In this document: positions 46,824-60,539 of the stretch, piece by piece
How the letters are laid out: each line of letters opens with the position of its first letter
Numbering within the stretch: position 1 is the first letter of the stretch
Assembly: GCA_028095005.1 (NCBI GenBank)
Contig: CM051460.1
Span: 72,579,676-72,643,675 of the forward strand
Origin: Rhynchospora pubera
Lineage: Eukaryota; Streptophyta; Magnoliopsida; Poales; Cyperaceae
Reading direction: 5' to 3'
DNA length: 64,000 nucleotides
Made by a program: the position numbers and the translations under genes
Notes under the pieces: generated by a model
Told to the model about the DNA's origin: nothing
The model's database searches: none
Seen by the model: the letters and a program-made list of their open reading frames with translations, nothing else

Positions 46824-49448
46824 AGCACATCAACATTCTGAAGTGGCCATGAGTGGTCGAATATTGTGATTGTTCACTAAAATTCAGGACATATTATCTA
46901 CCATTCAGCAATTGGGTCCTTTATTTGAATGGCTTTTACTTTGCTTGACTCATTGTTAGTGATGATGGTGATGATGACACCTGTATAATTTATCAATGTG
47001 TAAATACATAATTTGTTTATTATAATTTTAGCGCATAGCCAACCTCTATCCATAAAAAAAAAATTATTGGAACTCAACCGTTAAAAGTTTTTTTATTATT
47101 CATTGAAAGGATAACCAAAATTAATGAATGAACTCACATTCATTAATTTTAACAATGAGTTGCACAGCTACACTTGAATTTAGTTAAACATGTGAATGGA
47201 CTCACATTGATTAATTTAACAAGAAAATCAAATTTGAGATTAATGAAATAGGACCAATTGTTAGTGCCTTTGTCAAGGTGTCCATTTATAAACATATTTA
47301 TTCAAGTGTTCCAATTTCATATCAAGATTTTTTTTTTTGTTTCTATTAATATATAGTTGTGAACTAAATAATTTTTTTTTGTTATCAATAAATACTGATT
47401 TGTTGATGTTACTCTTCCTCAATGATGAAAATCTTTTTCTAAGCCATTCCGTCAAAAACTCTGTTCATTTTTTTTTTAATGGGAACTCTGTTCAATTTAA
47501 CGGAGATATTTAGTAGCAATATAAGATCGGAATTGATGCTAGCCCTCAGATCTGTCTATAATTGACGGTCGGTATTTTTTTTTTTGTGTCCACATTAGAA
47601 TTTCCCTTATTTTTATTATCAATAAATCCTGATTTGTTGATGTTACATTTCCTCAATGATGAAAATCTTTTTTTTTTAAGTCATTGCGTACGACTAGAAA
47701 GTAGAAACTCTGGTACAAAGCATCAAAGAGACACAATCTAAACCACAAATAAAACATGGCAATCATATTCAATAAACCATGAATACACATGACAGTCATA
47801 TTCATTGGGGCTTTTAGTTGAAGACTTAGACGCCCATTTATTAACAAGTTGTTGGTTAAACGCTCGTTACGCACCTAAAAATGCGCAAAAAGATGATGTC
47901 GCATTCGAAGAAAAATCAGAAAAAGAAACATAAATCTATAGTTTTTATTAAGGTATGATGTATGCAAAAGAACCTGTAACTGAATCTGTTTGTTCAGATA
48001 TTTTCAGTTGTGCTCAAAGCGTATGGACACAATACTGCTTGGGACAATAGGATAGCTGTACACAGCCAGTACTATATTGTAATTGAGTTGAAAATATAAT
48101 AAAATTGATTACGCATTTTCATCTCTCTTCTTGTATATTCAAGAATTCCTTTAGAATGCATGCGTATTCCTTAGTTTATTTCTTGTTATATCATTTTTAT
48201 TAAAATAAAATTAATAAATATAAATATAATTGCAAGTTCCAAATCTTTGTCATGGACCATATTATAACTAATTTTTACCCGTTGTTTCGTCGGTTAATGA
48301 TTTCAATTATCAAGATAAATAAATAGTGCTGATAACGATACCCATGCACGAGCGGATGCAGCAAAATATTTAATGAAGATAACGATATAAATCTGCATTT
48401 TTTTTTTATCAAAATTCTAACTCCAATCGATTATTTTCTAAAATAGTGTCATAGATAGTGAGCAATTTTGAAAAACGGTAGTCAATTTAATTTCATTAAT
48501 ATAGAATTTATACATTAAAAATGAGGGTCTATATATTGACCCCTACAAATGAAGAAATTCGCCATTGTCCATGCATTATTTATTTCATAAGAGAGAAAAA
48601 AAAATATGAAGTATCTCTTTCCATCAATACACAAGATATTAAATTAATTGAACATTTGTATAAACTATAAAATATCAGTTTTTCCAAAACAAGCTTCTTT
48701 CATTAATTGATTCAATGTGTGACCGTACAACTAAATTACTAAAAGGAAAAGATAAATCATACATACTCAGGAATTAACGAACCTTGCAACATGAACAAAC
48801 ATTAACTCTATAGAAAGGATGATATTGTATCCTCATGAAGGCGGTCATAACTCAAATCAAGCAACGTACTAAAGAGTTAGATTTGTCTCAAATTTAATAA
48901 AATTTAATGAATTATATAATTGAATACATTATTTTTTTTATTTTTAGAATTTCGATTTATAAAATTTATGGTGCTATTCAGTCATTAAGAGCCTATTTAT
49001 TATTAATTTATTATATTCAATTTAATCAGAACATTTCCAACATTTTTATAGTTACTTTTGTTGCTTAAACAATGTTAAGTTCAAAACAGAAGAAAGTTGG
49101 TAGAAAAAAACACCAAGTTCTCCTGCACCTACGCAAAACCTAGAGCATACCTTTATACCAAATACATAGGAAACATAGAAAACCACTTCTTTTTAGTAAA
49201 CCCATCATTTTTTTTATTCCCCCCTTCCCCATATTTTTCCCTACAAGCCTGATGTTAATATTCATTATTCAGTATTCTTTTACAAATCAGACCTTTAATT
49301 TTAATAGAATAGCCGGCTTATTTCCAATTCCATTCAAATATGAACCATTTGTATGGCAACAGGCAATTCTTAGTTCTCAACCGGAATAAAGCCAATTTTT
49401 TAAATGTTCCATTCTCTTTCAGAACATTTTTATCTTATGAAATACACT
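46824..49448. other. Intergenic, no recognised gene
   Basis: AT-rich. Holds the permease 3' UTR at the left and the patatin-like gene 3' UTR at the right. It contains a pair of direct repeats of about 70 bp (47382 and 47616). Confidence 0.55.
47382..47688. repeat. Direct repeat pair of about 70 bp
   Basis: The text ttatcaataaatactgattt and the following tgttgatgtta ... ctcaatgatgaaaatctttt occurs at 47382-47447 and again at 47616-47688 with few changes. Spacing is 234 bp. The flanking t-rich tracts are also shared. Origin unknown. Confidence 0.8.
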
Positions 49449-52400
49449 TTAGAGCCGTTTGTGATGTTCTTGCACTAGCTCTCTTGCAAACACATCTAAC
49501 ATCTCCATGTTGGTTCTTTCGCCGACTTTTTTCCCTTCGAAAAGCACCGATTCGACATGCTTTTGCCGGAGCATCTCCTCAGCTGCCCGTAATAATGTCT
49601 TTATGTTTTCTGGTCTCGGGTCACAGTCGACATCTGATCCGATGATTCCAGTTCCTGAACAATTACCCTACATTGCCAGAAAGAACATATTTCTTAAGGA
49701 TAAAAAATTTCTTCAGATGCTTTTTAATAATAATTAATGAATGATGTTATTATTAAAAAATATTAAAATGAATGAAAGAGCTTCATCTAAACATAATGTT
49801 TATTTTCCCGTTCTTTTAAGATATATGCAGACCAATGCTTAAACTTTTCTAAAATCAATGAAAAGAACGCATAAGGGTAGATCTGTATACACGAAATTAT
49901 TAGAAAATAAAATATACAATATTTTTTAGTGCTTGGAGTTCTTGATTTTCTTTTTTTTCCCATTGAAACTTGCCCTGTTTTGTTGAAAATAATTGAACAA
50001 AGAATGTACAAAATAAAGGACACTAGACAATGGGTTAACAAAAAAGGAGCTTTTGGAAGTGCGCATTAATTTGTTCCCATTTTTGGTCCTTTTGATTTTT
50101 TTTTTCTTGTCAATTTTTGCCATCTAAATCTCATCCATAGAATGAATGTAAATCCCAATGATGAATTAATTGAATTGCGTGGAATGTTAGCTAGAAAACA
50201 AAAATAATAGTGAGCGTGAACCGAAGTGCTTGGAAAGTAGTAGGAGAGGAACTAGACATAGGATCCAAATATAACCCCACAGTGAGTACAGAGACAGAGG
50301 TAACAGTGAATTGACAAGATATATCTGGTGGTACCGTACGAGATGCCAACTCACCTTTCGGTCACCTCCGACAAAATGTTACCCTGTCTCGTTTGTCCAG
50401 GTACATGCCATTATAATTGGGATGGGATGTATCCATTTACAATTACGGTAACCATATTAATTGGCTATATATAGTTGGAACAAGTTAGCACACTTGAGAG
50501 AGGTGAGAGCACTAAATTTTTTTTTAAAGTTAGTGCAAATTGAACAGTAAAAATGTTAAATGCATTAAGTGATAAATAATTTATATCATACTAATGACCA
50601 ATTTACGCATATTGTCTAGAATTTTTTTGGGGCTATATACGATTATAAATAGCAATTTCCAGAGGGAAAAAATTGAAAGAGAGTAAATAAATGATAACCC
50701 ATTTGTGATTACTAAAATGTTTGCATGTTACTGTAATGTAATAAAACAATGAACATCTCACATAAATTTAAACAAAGCCATGATTAATCTCTATGTTTTT
50801 CTTTTATATGAAATATCAAGGTATCCGCGCATTCACGGAAATATTATTGTACTTGAACAGATGTACCAGCTGTCTTGTACGGTGGCAACTAATTATAATG
50901 GTTCCATGCTTTGACTGCCAGTTGACATATGTAGTGTCAAAAACAGTTTGCTATTAATTAGGCTATCCAAAGAGGTAGAATAGGCTAGTTATATATAGGA
51001 CCCTTGACTGCCGCCTAAAACTCCAGTAACTAAGCATTTATATCCACTCTTGCATTTGTCATGTGTGGCACAAAAGAATCAAAGATAAAAATAATGAAAA
51101 TGATTAATTTTTGTGTGGTACATTACTAAGCCTCACAATTTCAGTTTTGACTGGGAATTGCAGCCTTTACAATTACAGGTGTACAACACATTCTATACTA
51201 TCTCAACTGTACATAGCAGACATGGAGGAACCGCCTTAGAGGGACCTAGCTGTTCCTTGTACCTGGTGTCTTTTAGGGACTATTTTCATGTATTTTTTAA
51301 GTTTTATTTCTTCTGTTTCTGCTGAATTGTAGTCTGGTAGCTTCTTTTCTTTTTTTTTTTTTTTTTTACAAGTTTTATTCACTGGTAAGGAGTTGGTTTC
51401 TTAGTTTTAGCTTACTGGTTTTTCAGACACCGGGTGGGTCAATGGACGAAAAGAGTATGTTTAGGAGGCAATTTGTAATACTCGAACTACTTTCTTTTTA
51501 ATGCTTTGCCTACTGGCTTCAAATAAAAAAAAAAAAACTGTACATAGCAGTCACCTAGAACAAAAATACATTTGCATACTTTTTTTTCTTTCTTTAAACA
51601 AAAACCAAAATTAAGCAGAAAAAGGAAAAGAAATTTACCTGGATTCTGACATAGCCGGAGCTCTGGCATTGACCAAACGCCATGGCCACAGATTGATCTA
51701 CAAAATCTGCTGCACCATCAGCCACAACTCGAGCCAAAGGTTGGGCCCACTTGTCAACCTCCCATTTCCTCACTTTTCTCAAATCCACCTGATCAGCACT
51801 CCCACAACTCTCCATGCAACCACACCCAAGAGAGAGCACTAGCAAATCCTCTACTCCTTTCACAAAAGGAAATTCCTTTTTGTTATTCAATACATGTGTT
51901 ATGGCCACTGCACAAGGGTTGGACATGACATGGCATGAAGTGGCAAAACATGATATACCGCCATTGCAGGAACGAACAAAAGCCGGTTCAAACCGGCCTG
52001 GTTCAGCCCATGTCGCGCGACCGACTTCCCATAGCCTGAAGTTAAAGCTTTCTGATTCGATTGCATCGGCTCGCGAGTAAACAAAAGGTCCGGATGTGTT
52101 CAAATCATAACATGGAACCAAAAGTGGCTTGATGGCATCCCTCAAGCATGCATCTTCTCCAAATGCCTCTTTCATGGTTCTCTCCATAGCTGAAGTAGGT
52201 GTTTTAAGGGGCTTCTTGGTGAAAAAAGATTTTAACTTGTTGGGTTTAGGGAAGAGTAGTGGAGCCCGATCAACCAGAAAGCGGCACATGTCATCAGGCC
52301 GAAATGCCTTTTCGGGCTCAAGTAACATCCCGGCAAGAACACCGCCAGACCCAGAACCCGCAACGAGGTCGAAAAAATCAGAAATTCTTGCATGCGCATT

Positions 52401-52706
52401 GCCGGTGATGGATTGCAAAGATGCCTCCAAATGCGCAAGTGCTTTCGCCGCTAGAATACAGCGCAAACCGGCACCATCAATCGAAAGAATGCGGACTTTA
52501 CGGGGACTCGATTTCGGTGGAGATGAGATAGGAGACAGATTGCGAGGGATGTGAAAGAAATCAGGATGGTGGGTGGTGTAGCCGAAGAGGAACTTGCTCT
52601 CCAAAATGGAGAAGATCTCGTAGCTGAGCTTGTCGGTGGCGAGTGTGCCCGGTACATGAGAGGTGTCGTGCACCGCTACCACCATCTCCTCTGCTGGTGG
52701 TTCCAT
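49449..52706 (-). CDS. Patatin-like protein, group III (pPLAIII/PLP type), catalytic residues missing
   Basis: Two exons, 52706-51639 and 49667-49449, phase 0 at the junction (VRIQ then GNCSGTG), giving 428 aa with a 1971-bp intron. Patatin fold: oxyanion loop IDGAGLRC (residues 76-83), then VAGSGSGG at 115-122, where the nucleophile-elbow GxSxG reads G117-S-G119-S-G121, so the usual Ser is Gly. That change is typical of plant group III. The second catalytic site, normally DGG just before xMxNP, reads T256-S-C-H259 before VMSNP, so the Asp is missing as well. Other members act on membrane lipids and affect growth, cell-wall content and seed oil; activity here is uncertain. Acceptor gtag before GGTAATTG was chosen over the nearer ttcag because only it keeps the conserved C-terminus (CDPRPENIKTLL, FARELVQEHH) in frame. 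Confidence 0.93.
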
Positions 52707-52727
52707 CTCTGTGCTCTGTTCTTTGGG

Positions 52728-52750
52728 TCTCTCTCTCTCTCTATCTCTCT
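52728..52750. repeat. (CT)n tract in the patatin-like gene 5' UTR
   Basis: Imperfect CT run directly upstream (minus-strand sense GA) of the start codon; a further CT-rich tract lies at 52995-53024. Confidence 0.85.
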
Positions 52751-52791
52751 GTCACTCTGTGTGTGTCTCTACCTGTGTGTGACAGTGTGAG

Positions 52792-52802
52792 TGTATATAT
52801 GG
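52792..52802 (-). promoter_or_regulatory. Probable TATA box of the patatin-like gene
   Basis: On the minus strand the sequence reads ccatatatac, about 90 bases upstream of the ATG at 52706 and followed by a GA-rich leader. Position and sequence fit a plant TATA box. Confidence 0.5.
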
Positions 52803-55800
52803 GGAAGTGTGCTAGTGCAAGAAGAGAGTGCGATTGGGATAGCAAAAATGATGCTTTTGTTGGAGATTTTGGGTGGCAAGTTCTGAGCTTCGGTTTCTCC
52901 TTTTAGTCACACAGCACGCGATTAAAGAGGTTGAGTAAGTTGAGACTTAGAGAGAGAAGAAGCAACAGAACGGAGCATTTTCTCTCATCCTGTTCCTCTC
53001 TCTCTCTTCTCTCTCTCTCTCTCTAGAGTGTAGAGTCTAGAGCTGAGGTGGAGGTAAGTAGAATAACTGACAAAAAGTGGTCTAAGTAAATTAACAATAG
53101 ATAATTGAGTGTGTTAATTATGATTAATCAAGTGCGTTGACAGATTTAGCTACAAATCGAGTTGAAATCCTGTGTAGCACTTGTATTTGTTTCTTTCGTG
53201 TATTTAGACCGTTATAATACTTCAACATTTGTTTTGTTGTCACATAAGATCAAAGAGGAAAAGCAAGTTGTTGCATTTTTTTATATAAGAAATTCAGAAA
53301 TGTACATCTCCGTATTTCTTTTTAAAGCTAGGCACAGATACTGGATATCTCTTTTTTACCAAGCGAGGACCACATAATTATTTATTCACACCTTTTTTTT
53401 TTTCTGAAATGTGGGTCGCCACTTTCAGTGCAGCTTTCCTCGCCAATTATCTTGCATTATTTCTATATTTATAATTTGTTTGAGAAGTGCCGTTCTGCAC
53501 TCTGCAGCTTATATATGCCATGAAAGAATGAATCATTTCACTATAATAATATTTTTTATCGACCTTTTAGCTGCCTGAATGTTAACACTTCCATAATTGG
53601 TAAAAGTGAAAAGCGCACATAGATTCATTTTATTGATGATAAAGTTCATTTTTTTCAAGTTATTATTTAAACACATATTTATACTGTATAAAAGTATTAA
53701 ATCTCTAAAATTATTAACCATATCACATTTCTTAGTCCTTTATTTTTCTCCTCTTTATGCGTCATTGTTCAATCTTCTCATTTAATAAAAATGTGTTTTA
53801 TATATACAAAAATACATTTTTTTTAAACAAGTAGAGCTTTTGAATGCTCTACCACTTTCATTAAAGAAATCTAATAAAATACAATATTAATTTTTAAATA
53901 ATTTTTCATAATAAATTATTTCGTGGCAATCGTGTTGCTACTTAAAATTATTTTGAGCTAAAACTTATAATTTTATTTTTCAAAGTTAAAGCAGACTATA
54001 TAGTCATTTCTGTTAACATTGTCGGTTTCATCCTAAATTAACCAGTCTGTTAAATCAACTATGCTTGTCCCGAGTGGTCATAAACGAAAGAGAATAAAAC
54101 CATAAAGAAATGCATATAACAGCACCTTTGCATCCTAACAACCAACATACTAATCCAAGCGCTTAAAATCTCCATCACTCATTCTATATCTAAACAAGAA
54201 AGTTAAAAATAAATGGTTCTAACTTCTAATCATTAGAACTTTTAATTTAATATTTATACCTTCGTGCGTTGCTGGCTTTTCCCTGTCTCTAGCCTTCAAT
54301 TTTATAATTTGAGATGGCGTAATTAATTATTTCTTTTTATAGCTTCAGCATCTTTCTTAATAGGATTAAAACTATAGAAACATCTAGTGGATACATCTCT
54401 AAAGTTAATACTTTTTTTTAATCGGATAGTTTATACATTATAATTGAATTGACGGTTCTCAATTAAGCTCACAGCCAAGGAATTAAGTTGTACAAATTAA
54501 GAGATTATCTGTGTCGGCAGCTATTACTATTCTAACCTGAACCGATCCCTGTTTGTTTTTTGCAACTTCAACGTTTATTAATATACCTCCGATAATTTGG
54601 TCAAACAGTTGATAGATACTTCTCTATGGGTACTCACTCACATCTTGCTATTTGTGTGGTGGGTCATTTTTTATCTGGCTCATGTTTCATCTACTGTTCT
54701 ATTATGAGGTTATTTACCTATATGTGCAAGATGTCAAGAATCTTAAATTTTTAGTATGTATGAATGCACGATATGCTTAAATGGAGTACGACAATTGTGC
54801 AATCCAAAAACACCCAGTCTTGTGGTAGTTACAGACTTAACAGTCTTTAAGTACGACAATCGGAGGTGTTTATTGATCGGACAGATTATTCAAATTATAA
54901 TTAATTTAATAAATTTGTTTTCTGGTAACATAATGCAACCCAGATTGAAATATTACAACATTACGTAATACTTCATAGCATTTTTAATTTTATTTGTTAG
55001 CTTTATTTAATTTTTATTTGTCCAAGTCAATCGTAAATTACAACAATTTCTTAAACAAACCCAATCAAATAAATCGAAATATTAATGAATAATAAGTTAA
55101 AAATCAGAATAAATTTTGTTTGATCTTAGTAAAATTAAATAGAACCGTATGAACAGTTAAACCTTTTATAATAATGCTATTGATTTGAATGAAAGTCAGA
55201 GAATTATATATCTTAATGTTTATTGTGAAATCTGCAATTGTTTAGTTACTTGCTACTTCCAACAGAAACATTTCATTTTTCTTTTTACCTTTTCAATTTC
55301 AAGTAACAAAATCTACACACTGGCCGTGTTATAGTCGCCTAAAAACAATATATGACGAGTGCGCAACAGCACAAGTTTGACAAAAAGGAACAAATAGAAA
55401 TCGCTAATTTTTTTTTTCTTTTTGACTAACTATTATTCGCCTTTTCACTCCAGCTATTATAAGTACCATGAGCAGAATAACCATGCGAACCATCCCTGTT
55501 ATATGTTACAAATATTTAGTTTAATAATAAGAAGTGTTCAGTTTAATGCGTTGGAATCGCGCTAGGGTCAGAGTCGTGCGTGGTCAAGAAGTGCGCTAGG
55601 AAGCAGGAGTAGAATCGGAAAAATTTTAATTTGAACCGGATCGGTTCATTTCTAATTTTAATTTTTACATGTATTTTTTGTCCGGTTCGTGACCCCTTCG
55701 CTTGGTTTTCTTTCTTATAACAGTTGTATTTATGTTGCAACTAACTGAACATTTATATTTAAATAACAGAACATTTATACTTATTAAATTGAACATTCGT

Positions 55801-56467
55801 ACTTACTAAACTAAATATTTATAAATGATAAAATAAACATGTTTGCTCATAACATTTATATTTTCTGTTGTAACTAACTGAACAATTATACTCAATTAAC
55901 TGAACATTTGTATTGACCAAACTGAATTTTTGACAAAAAAAAAACAAAATCAAAATGAACATATTTGGTCTAGCGAACATTGATAAAATAGTGAACAATT
56001 CTATTACAAAATGAACATTTGTACATATTAAAGTGAACACTTATAAAAACGAAATGAACAAAAAATACGCACTGGATGAGTAGAGGAGATAGAACGCTGC
56101 TCTGATTTTCGCTGAGACGCTGTGCAGTGTGATGACGCGGAGTGGGATTACAGTAATCAATTTCCTTTTCCCTTTCTCATAGGTTAATTCCACGCGGGTT
56201 ACACTGTCTGCTATTAGACCCATTTTTAAGCCCATTAAGAGCCTTTTACTATATAGGCCTTTAAACTTTCTATAAAATGGACCGGTGATATCATGGACCA
56301 AATTCGTGAGCACTATTTTACCAGAGGCCAGAGCTTATATGGGACACCCCACGAAAATGGGAATTGCTTCCTGTAATCAAGAGACTAGACAATCAAACAA
56401 TCATGCATCTAGCGACTTCTATTTTTGACATGTGATTTATTTCCATCCAAATTTTTATCTAACATCA
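52803..56467. other. Intergenic, no recognised gene
   Basis: Promoter region of the patatin-like gene at the left, then AT-rich DNA without supported coding frames. The right end (55735-56060) is a cluster of tgaacattt motifs. Confidence 0.55.
55735..56060. repeat. Cluster of degenerate TGAACATTT motifs
   Basis: About a dozen copies of tgaacattta/aactgaacattt at irregular 20-40 bp spacing, all on the plus strand. Similar gtgaacatat motifs occur in the foldback element at 15453-15783, so this may be a sub-terminal region of a related DNA transposon. No ends were identified. Confidence 0.6.
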
Positions 56468-57712
56468 CGTGATTGGCTCATGTGGACGTTATTTAGAAAT
56501 TTTGGTCACACCAAAATTCAGATCTGAATCTCTCTCTCTCTCTCTCTCTCCGAAAAATCTCCATTGCTCTCTCTCTCAAGCAAGTTTTCTCTCTCAACTA
56601 TCAAATCTGATCCTTCTCTCTCTCTCTCTCTCTTCGTCTCTCTCTCTCTCTCTCTTCATCTCTCTCTATCTCTGAAATCTGAAGCATATCTGGTCGAAGC
56701 CTCCTCCATTGTGCCCTAGCCACCACTCTAGTGCGGCCCCGCCACCGTGCTCGACCACCGTCCCTATTCAACTCTGTCGTGAAGCTTCGCTGACGGTGTC
56801 CCTATCCACCACGTAGCGAGCGACAATAGATCTATCTCAAATTCGACCCGTTTCAACAAGTCCGACCTTGTCGTGTTCAACGATTCTGACATGCCGTGCA
56901 TCAAAGAGGGAGCAGTGTTTATCGGATCTGATTGCGAGTTAGTTTTCATCTCCTTGAGACAGGTTTGTACTTGATTTGCATTTGAACGATTGATTTGTAG
57001 TGAAAATTATCTTTCCTTTTGCATTTGATTAGATCTACATTGCAACAATTGATTTTTGTTGAAAACATTGATCAATTATCATTTTCTTGTTGCGTTTAAC
57101 TAGATCTATAACAGAACGAATGTGGTAATCTAATAGCGTTGATCTGTAATTTAAATATCGGGAACAAATGATGAATTCTTGCTTTAGATCTGTATTGCAA
57201 CAATGATTTTTTGTCTGAGATTGACTTTGTTAAACGATGGAGTATCATTTATTTTGTAAGGGAGTAACTTAATTATAGCAATGTATTATCTAATGCTATC
57301 AGATAATGCCTATTAGGTACTGTTTTTTACAATGCTAAGGGAGTATTTTATACTATTTAGGGAGTATTTTCTATTTTTTTGAACAATCGATCAATTTTTT
57401 CTTTAGATCTGAATTGTTACGATTAATTTTTATTGAAAACATTGTCGATTGAAGATTTTTTATTGTTTTTTTAATATTGCTGCATAAATCAATAAATAAA
57501 TGAATGATTCATATATTTCTTTCAATTTCGTGGTGATCTGATAGCATTGTGATTGTAAATTTATGAATATCTAGAACGATTTATCAAGTTTTACTATTTT
57601 GCATTGATTATATTCTGACGTGCTCAATGTTTTTTTTTCTTATTGTAGGTCAATTTCAATTTTGGGGATTGTCGCATGTAGGTTGAAGAACTTTCATGTG
57701 CCAGACACTGAG

Positions 57713-59605
57713 GTAAGTTAATTTGGGGGGTAATATATTTAGTACTAGAGAGTAAGTTATTTAAATAAGGGAGTATATTATCAGTGACATGGGAGTATTT
57801 ATGAATGTGCTTTTGTGTTAGTAATTTGATGATATTTTTTAACAAGGGAGTAACTCCTTTAAATAAGGGAGTATATTAGCATGACAGAGGGAGTATTATT
57901 TTTTTATGTGGTAGTGTATTAGCAGTTTTTTGATATTTTGGTATCATATAATCAAGGAAGTAATTTATTTACATGAGTATATTATCTGTGACATGAAGGT
58001 AGTTATGAATGTGCTAGTGTGTTAGCAATTTAATGATATTTTCAACAAGGGAGTAACTTCTTTAAATAAGGGAGTATATTAACATGACTAATGGAATATA
58101 GTGCATTAGCAGTTTGATGGTATCTTAGTATTTTGTAACCAAGAGAGTATGGTATTTGAATAAGGGAGTATATTATCAATGAAATGTAATATTTTATGAA
58201 TGTGCTATTGTGTTAGCCGTTTAATGGTATTTTTAACACAGGAGTAACTTATTTAAATAAGAGAGTATATTAATATGGTAAAGGGTGTAATTTTTTTTTA
58301 TGTGGTAGTGTATTAGCAGTTTGATGGTATCTTGGTATTCTGTAACCAAGGGAGTAAGTTAATTTGAATAAGCGAGTATATTATCAGTCACAGAGGAGTA
58401 TTTTTGGATGTAGTTTGTTAGCAGCTTGATGGTATTTTGGTTCCTTAACCGAGAGAATACTAGTTAGTTTATGATGTTTTGTTCATAGTAGTACACATTT
58501 CATATAAGGGAGTAACTTATTCTTAACAAGGTAGTATATTGTTATTATATAGGAAGTAACTTATTTTCATTCTTTTCTTTTGGGACAGATAAGAGATCTT
58601 ATATAGGAAGTAACTTATTAGAACAAGGGAGTATATTTATACTAGCAAGGGAGTAAATCATATTCATTCATTTTATGATGTTTTATTCATAGTAGTACAC
58701 ATTTCATACAAAGGAGTAGCTTATTTTTAACAAGGCAGTATATTGTTATTATATAGGAAGTAACTTACTTTCATTATTGCTTTTGGGACAGAGAAGAAAT
58801 CTTATATAGGAAGTAACTTATTAGAACAAGAGAGTATATTTATACTAGCAGGAGAGTAAATTATATTCACTCAGTTTATGACGTTTTGTTCACAGTAGTA
58901 CACATCTCATACAAAGGAGTAACTTATTCTTAATAAGGCAGTATATTATTATTATACATGAAGTAACTTATTTTCATTATTTTTTTTGGGACAAAGCAGA
59001 GATCTTATATAGGAAGTAACTTATTAGAACAAGGGAGTATATTTATACTAGCAGGAGAGTAAATTATATTCATTCAGTTTATGATGTTTTGTTCACAGTA
59101 GTACATATTTCATACAAAGGAGTAACTTATTCTTAACAAGATAGTATATTGTTATTATACAAGAAGTAACTTATTTTCACTATTTCTGGGACAGAGAAGA
59201 GATATTATATAGGAAGTAACTTATTAGAACAAGTGGCCTATAATTCTAAGAATTCTTGTTTGCAAATTGAATATAATTCCAATGCCACAAACTCGGGCAA
59301 GCCATTTAGGGAGTAATACATTTACTCCAAGGGAGTAAATTATTTTGACAAGTAGCTTGTTGTAGTTTGTAAGCGTCTTATGTTGGATTGATTTCGATAA
59401 CCAAGGGATGAAGTTTTTTAAACTAGGGAGTATATTAATATTACAGAGGGAGTAACCAATACTTCAAGCAGCTTGTTATAGTTTGTAAGCAGCTTGATGT
59501 TATATTGGTTTTGGTAACCAATGAAGTAAGCTATTTTTACTATGGAGTATATTAACACGATAAAGGGAATATTTTTCTAATTACTGGTTCTTGTTGTTTT
59601 TTCAG
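57713..59605 (+). repeat. GGGAGTA-rich domain, left outer arm
   Basis: Dozens of variants of gggagtatatta and ggagtaacttatt on the plus strand, about every 20-50 bp. Between about 57.7 and 58.4 kb they form a loose repeat with tgtgttagcagtttgatggt text; from 58469 they become the 203-bp tandem repeat. Confidence 0.85.
58469..59234 (+). repeat. Tandem repeat, 203-204 bp period, about 3.75 copies
   Basis: Copies start with ttatgatgttttgttca at 58469, 58673, 58876 and 59079 (spacing 204, 203, 203). Each contains several ggagtaacttatt-type motifs and ataggaagtaactta. Copy 4 breaks off after acttattagaacaag. Confidence 0.9.
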
Positions 59606-60169
59606 ATTTGTATTGAAGGCGACAATTTGGTTGTTGCATACAACCTTATCTTCGATAGTACAAATGAGGTGAAGGTTGAACTACCTCCAATGTAAACAAT
59701 TTTAGTTCTTATTAGTTAATATGTTTGTTGATATACATTGGAATAGCTACTGTGTTTAGTTGTTATTTGTTGTTGGTTGTAGTATTGAAACAACAAGTAC
59801 TTGTTAGTAATGGATTTAGTTAGTTATTTTGAAATGCTTAGTGGAAAAATATGAAATAGTTATTTCCTTATATCAGTTCTTTTAAGCAATTTTTGTAGAA
59901 GTAGGTACTCCTATGTTATAATGAAATATTTACTCTCTTGTATCAGTTGTTTTAAGCATTTTTTCAGAAGTAGTTACTCTCATGTCCAATGTGTATGTAT
60001 TTCATAAACAGAGTATACTAATTGATTGTAAATTGATAGTATAGTCCCTTGAGGAATAGATAATCGCTTGTGTTAATTATTTAAAAAATTTCAATGCGTT
60101 TTGTTAATTTAATTACTCCCTTAAGTGTAAATATTATTTCTATTTTGCATATTTATTTACTCCCTAGAG

Positions 60170-60480
60170 TCAATTAAGATCAATATATCGGAAGGCAATT
60201 AAAACCTCACACGGAAAAGTGGAAGCCGCACGAATATCGCATGTGACGTCAGATTCACGCGGAAGGCTGGCGGAAAGCGCGTGTGACGCCATTTTTTACG
60301 CGGAAATGTGGTCCAGCACCCTAATTAACGTTTTTTTCCTATTTTGGCAGGCACACGGTTTCTATTTTTAACAGCTGATTGCGTGATTGCCTTAACCACT
60401 GATTGTACTTATCAGCTCCGCACGAAAATGACATCCTAGGACATCCCACGCGATGCTCGTCTAATATACAGGTGCGCTAG
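60170..60480. other. GC-rich segment at the centre of the GGGAGTA domain
   Basis: Unlike its flanks, this segment is rich in CG: repeated acgcggaa, gcgtgtgacgcc and catgtgacgtcag. The tgacgtca-like text appears twice (60244, and 60529 just outside). TACTCC motifs lie to its left and GGAGTA motifs to its right, so it marks the centre of a dyad-like arrangement. Confidence 0.6.
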
Positions 60481-60539
60481 CCAAAAGAAAAAAAAAAGAA
60501 CACCACGATTTCAATGCGATTGTGTGACACTGACGTCAC

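Larger units (their letters stand above)
56469..59695 (+). other. Exon-like unit A (plus strand), unknown; possibly a decayed gene or transposon gene
   Basis: A CT-rich leader (56528-56660) is followed by an exon-like open stretch ending before gtttgt at 56963, with text KSDLVVFNDSDMPCIKEGAV. A 64-nt exon-like segment follows (57649-57712, bounded by ttgtag and gtaagt, best frame LKNFHVPDTE), then a final segment 59606-59695 bounded by ttcag (ICIEGDNLVVAYNL ... VELPPM, stop). The phase between the first two segments does not fit: the frame needed has a stop near the end of the first. It is therefore frameshifted, differently spliced or non-coding. No family recognised. The last intron would be made almost wholly of GGGAGTA repeats. 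Confidence 0.3.

Noticed and set aside
51814..52080. Plus-strand and other minus-frame ORFs within the patatin-like gene
   Set aside because: They lie opposite or out of frame to a clearly recognised exon and resemble nothing.
56469..56675. 68-aa ORF over the CT-rich leader of unit A
   Set aside because: Mostly Ser-Leu from CT dinucleotide runs; better read as an untranslated leader.
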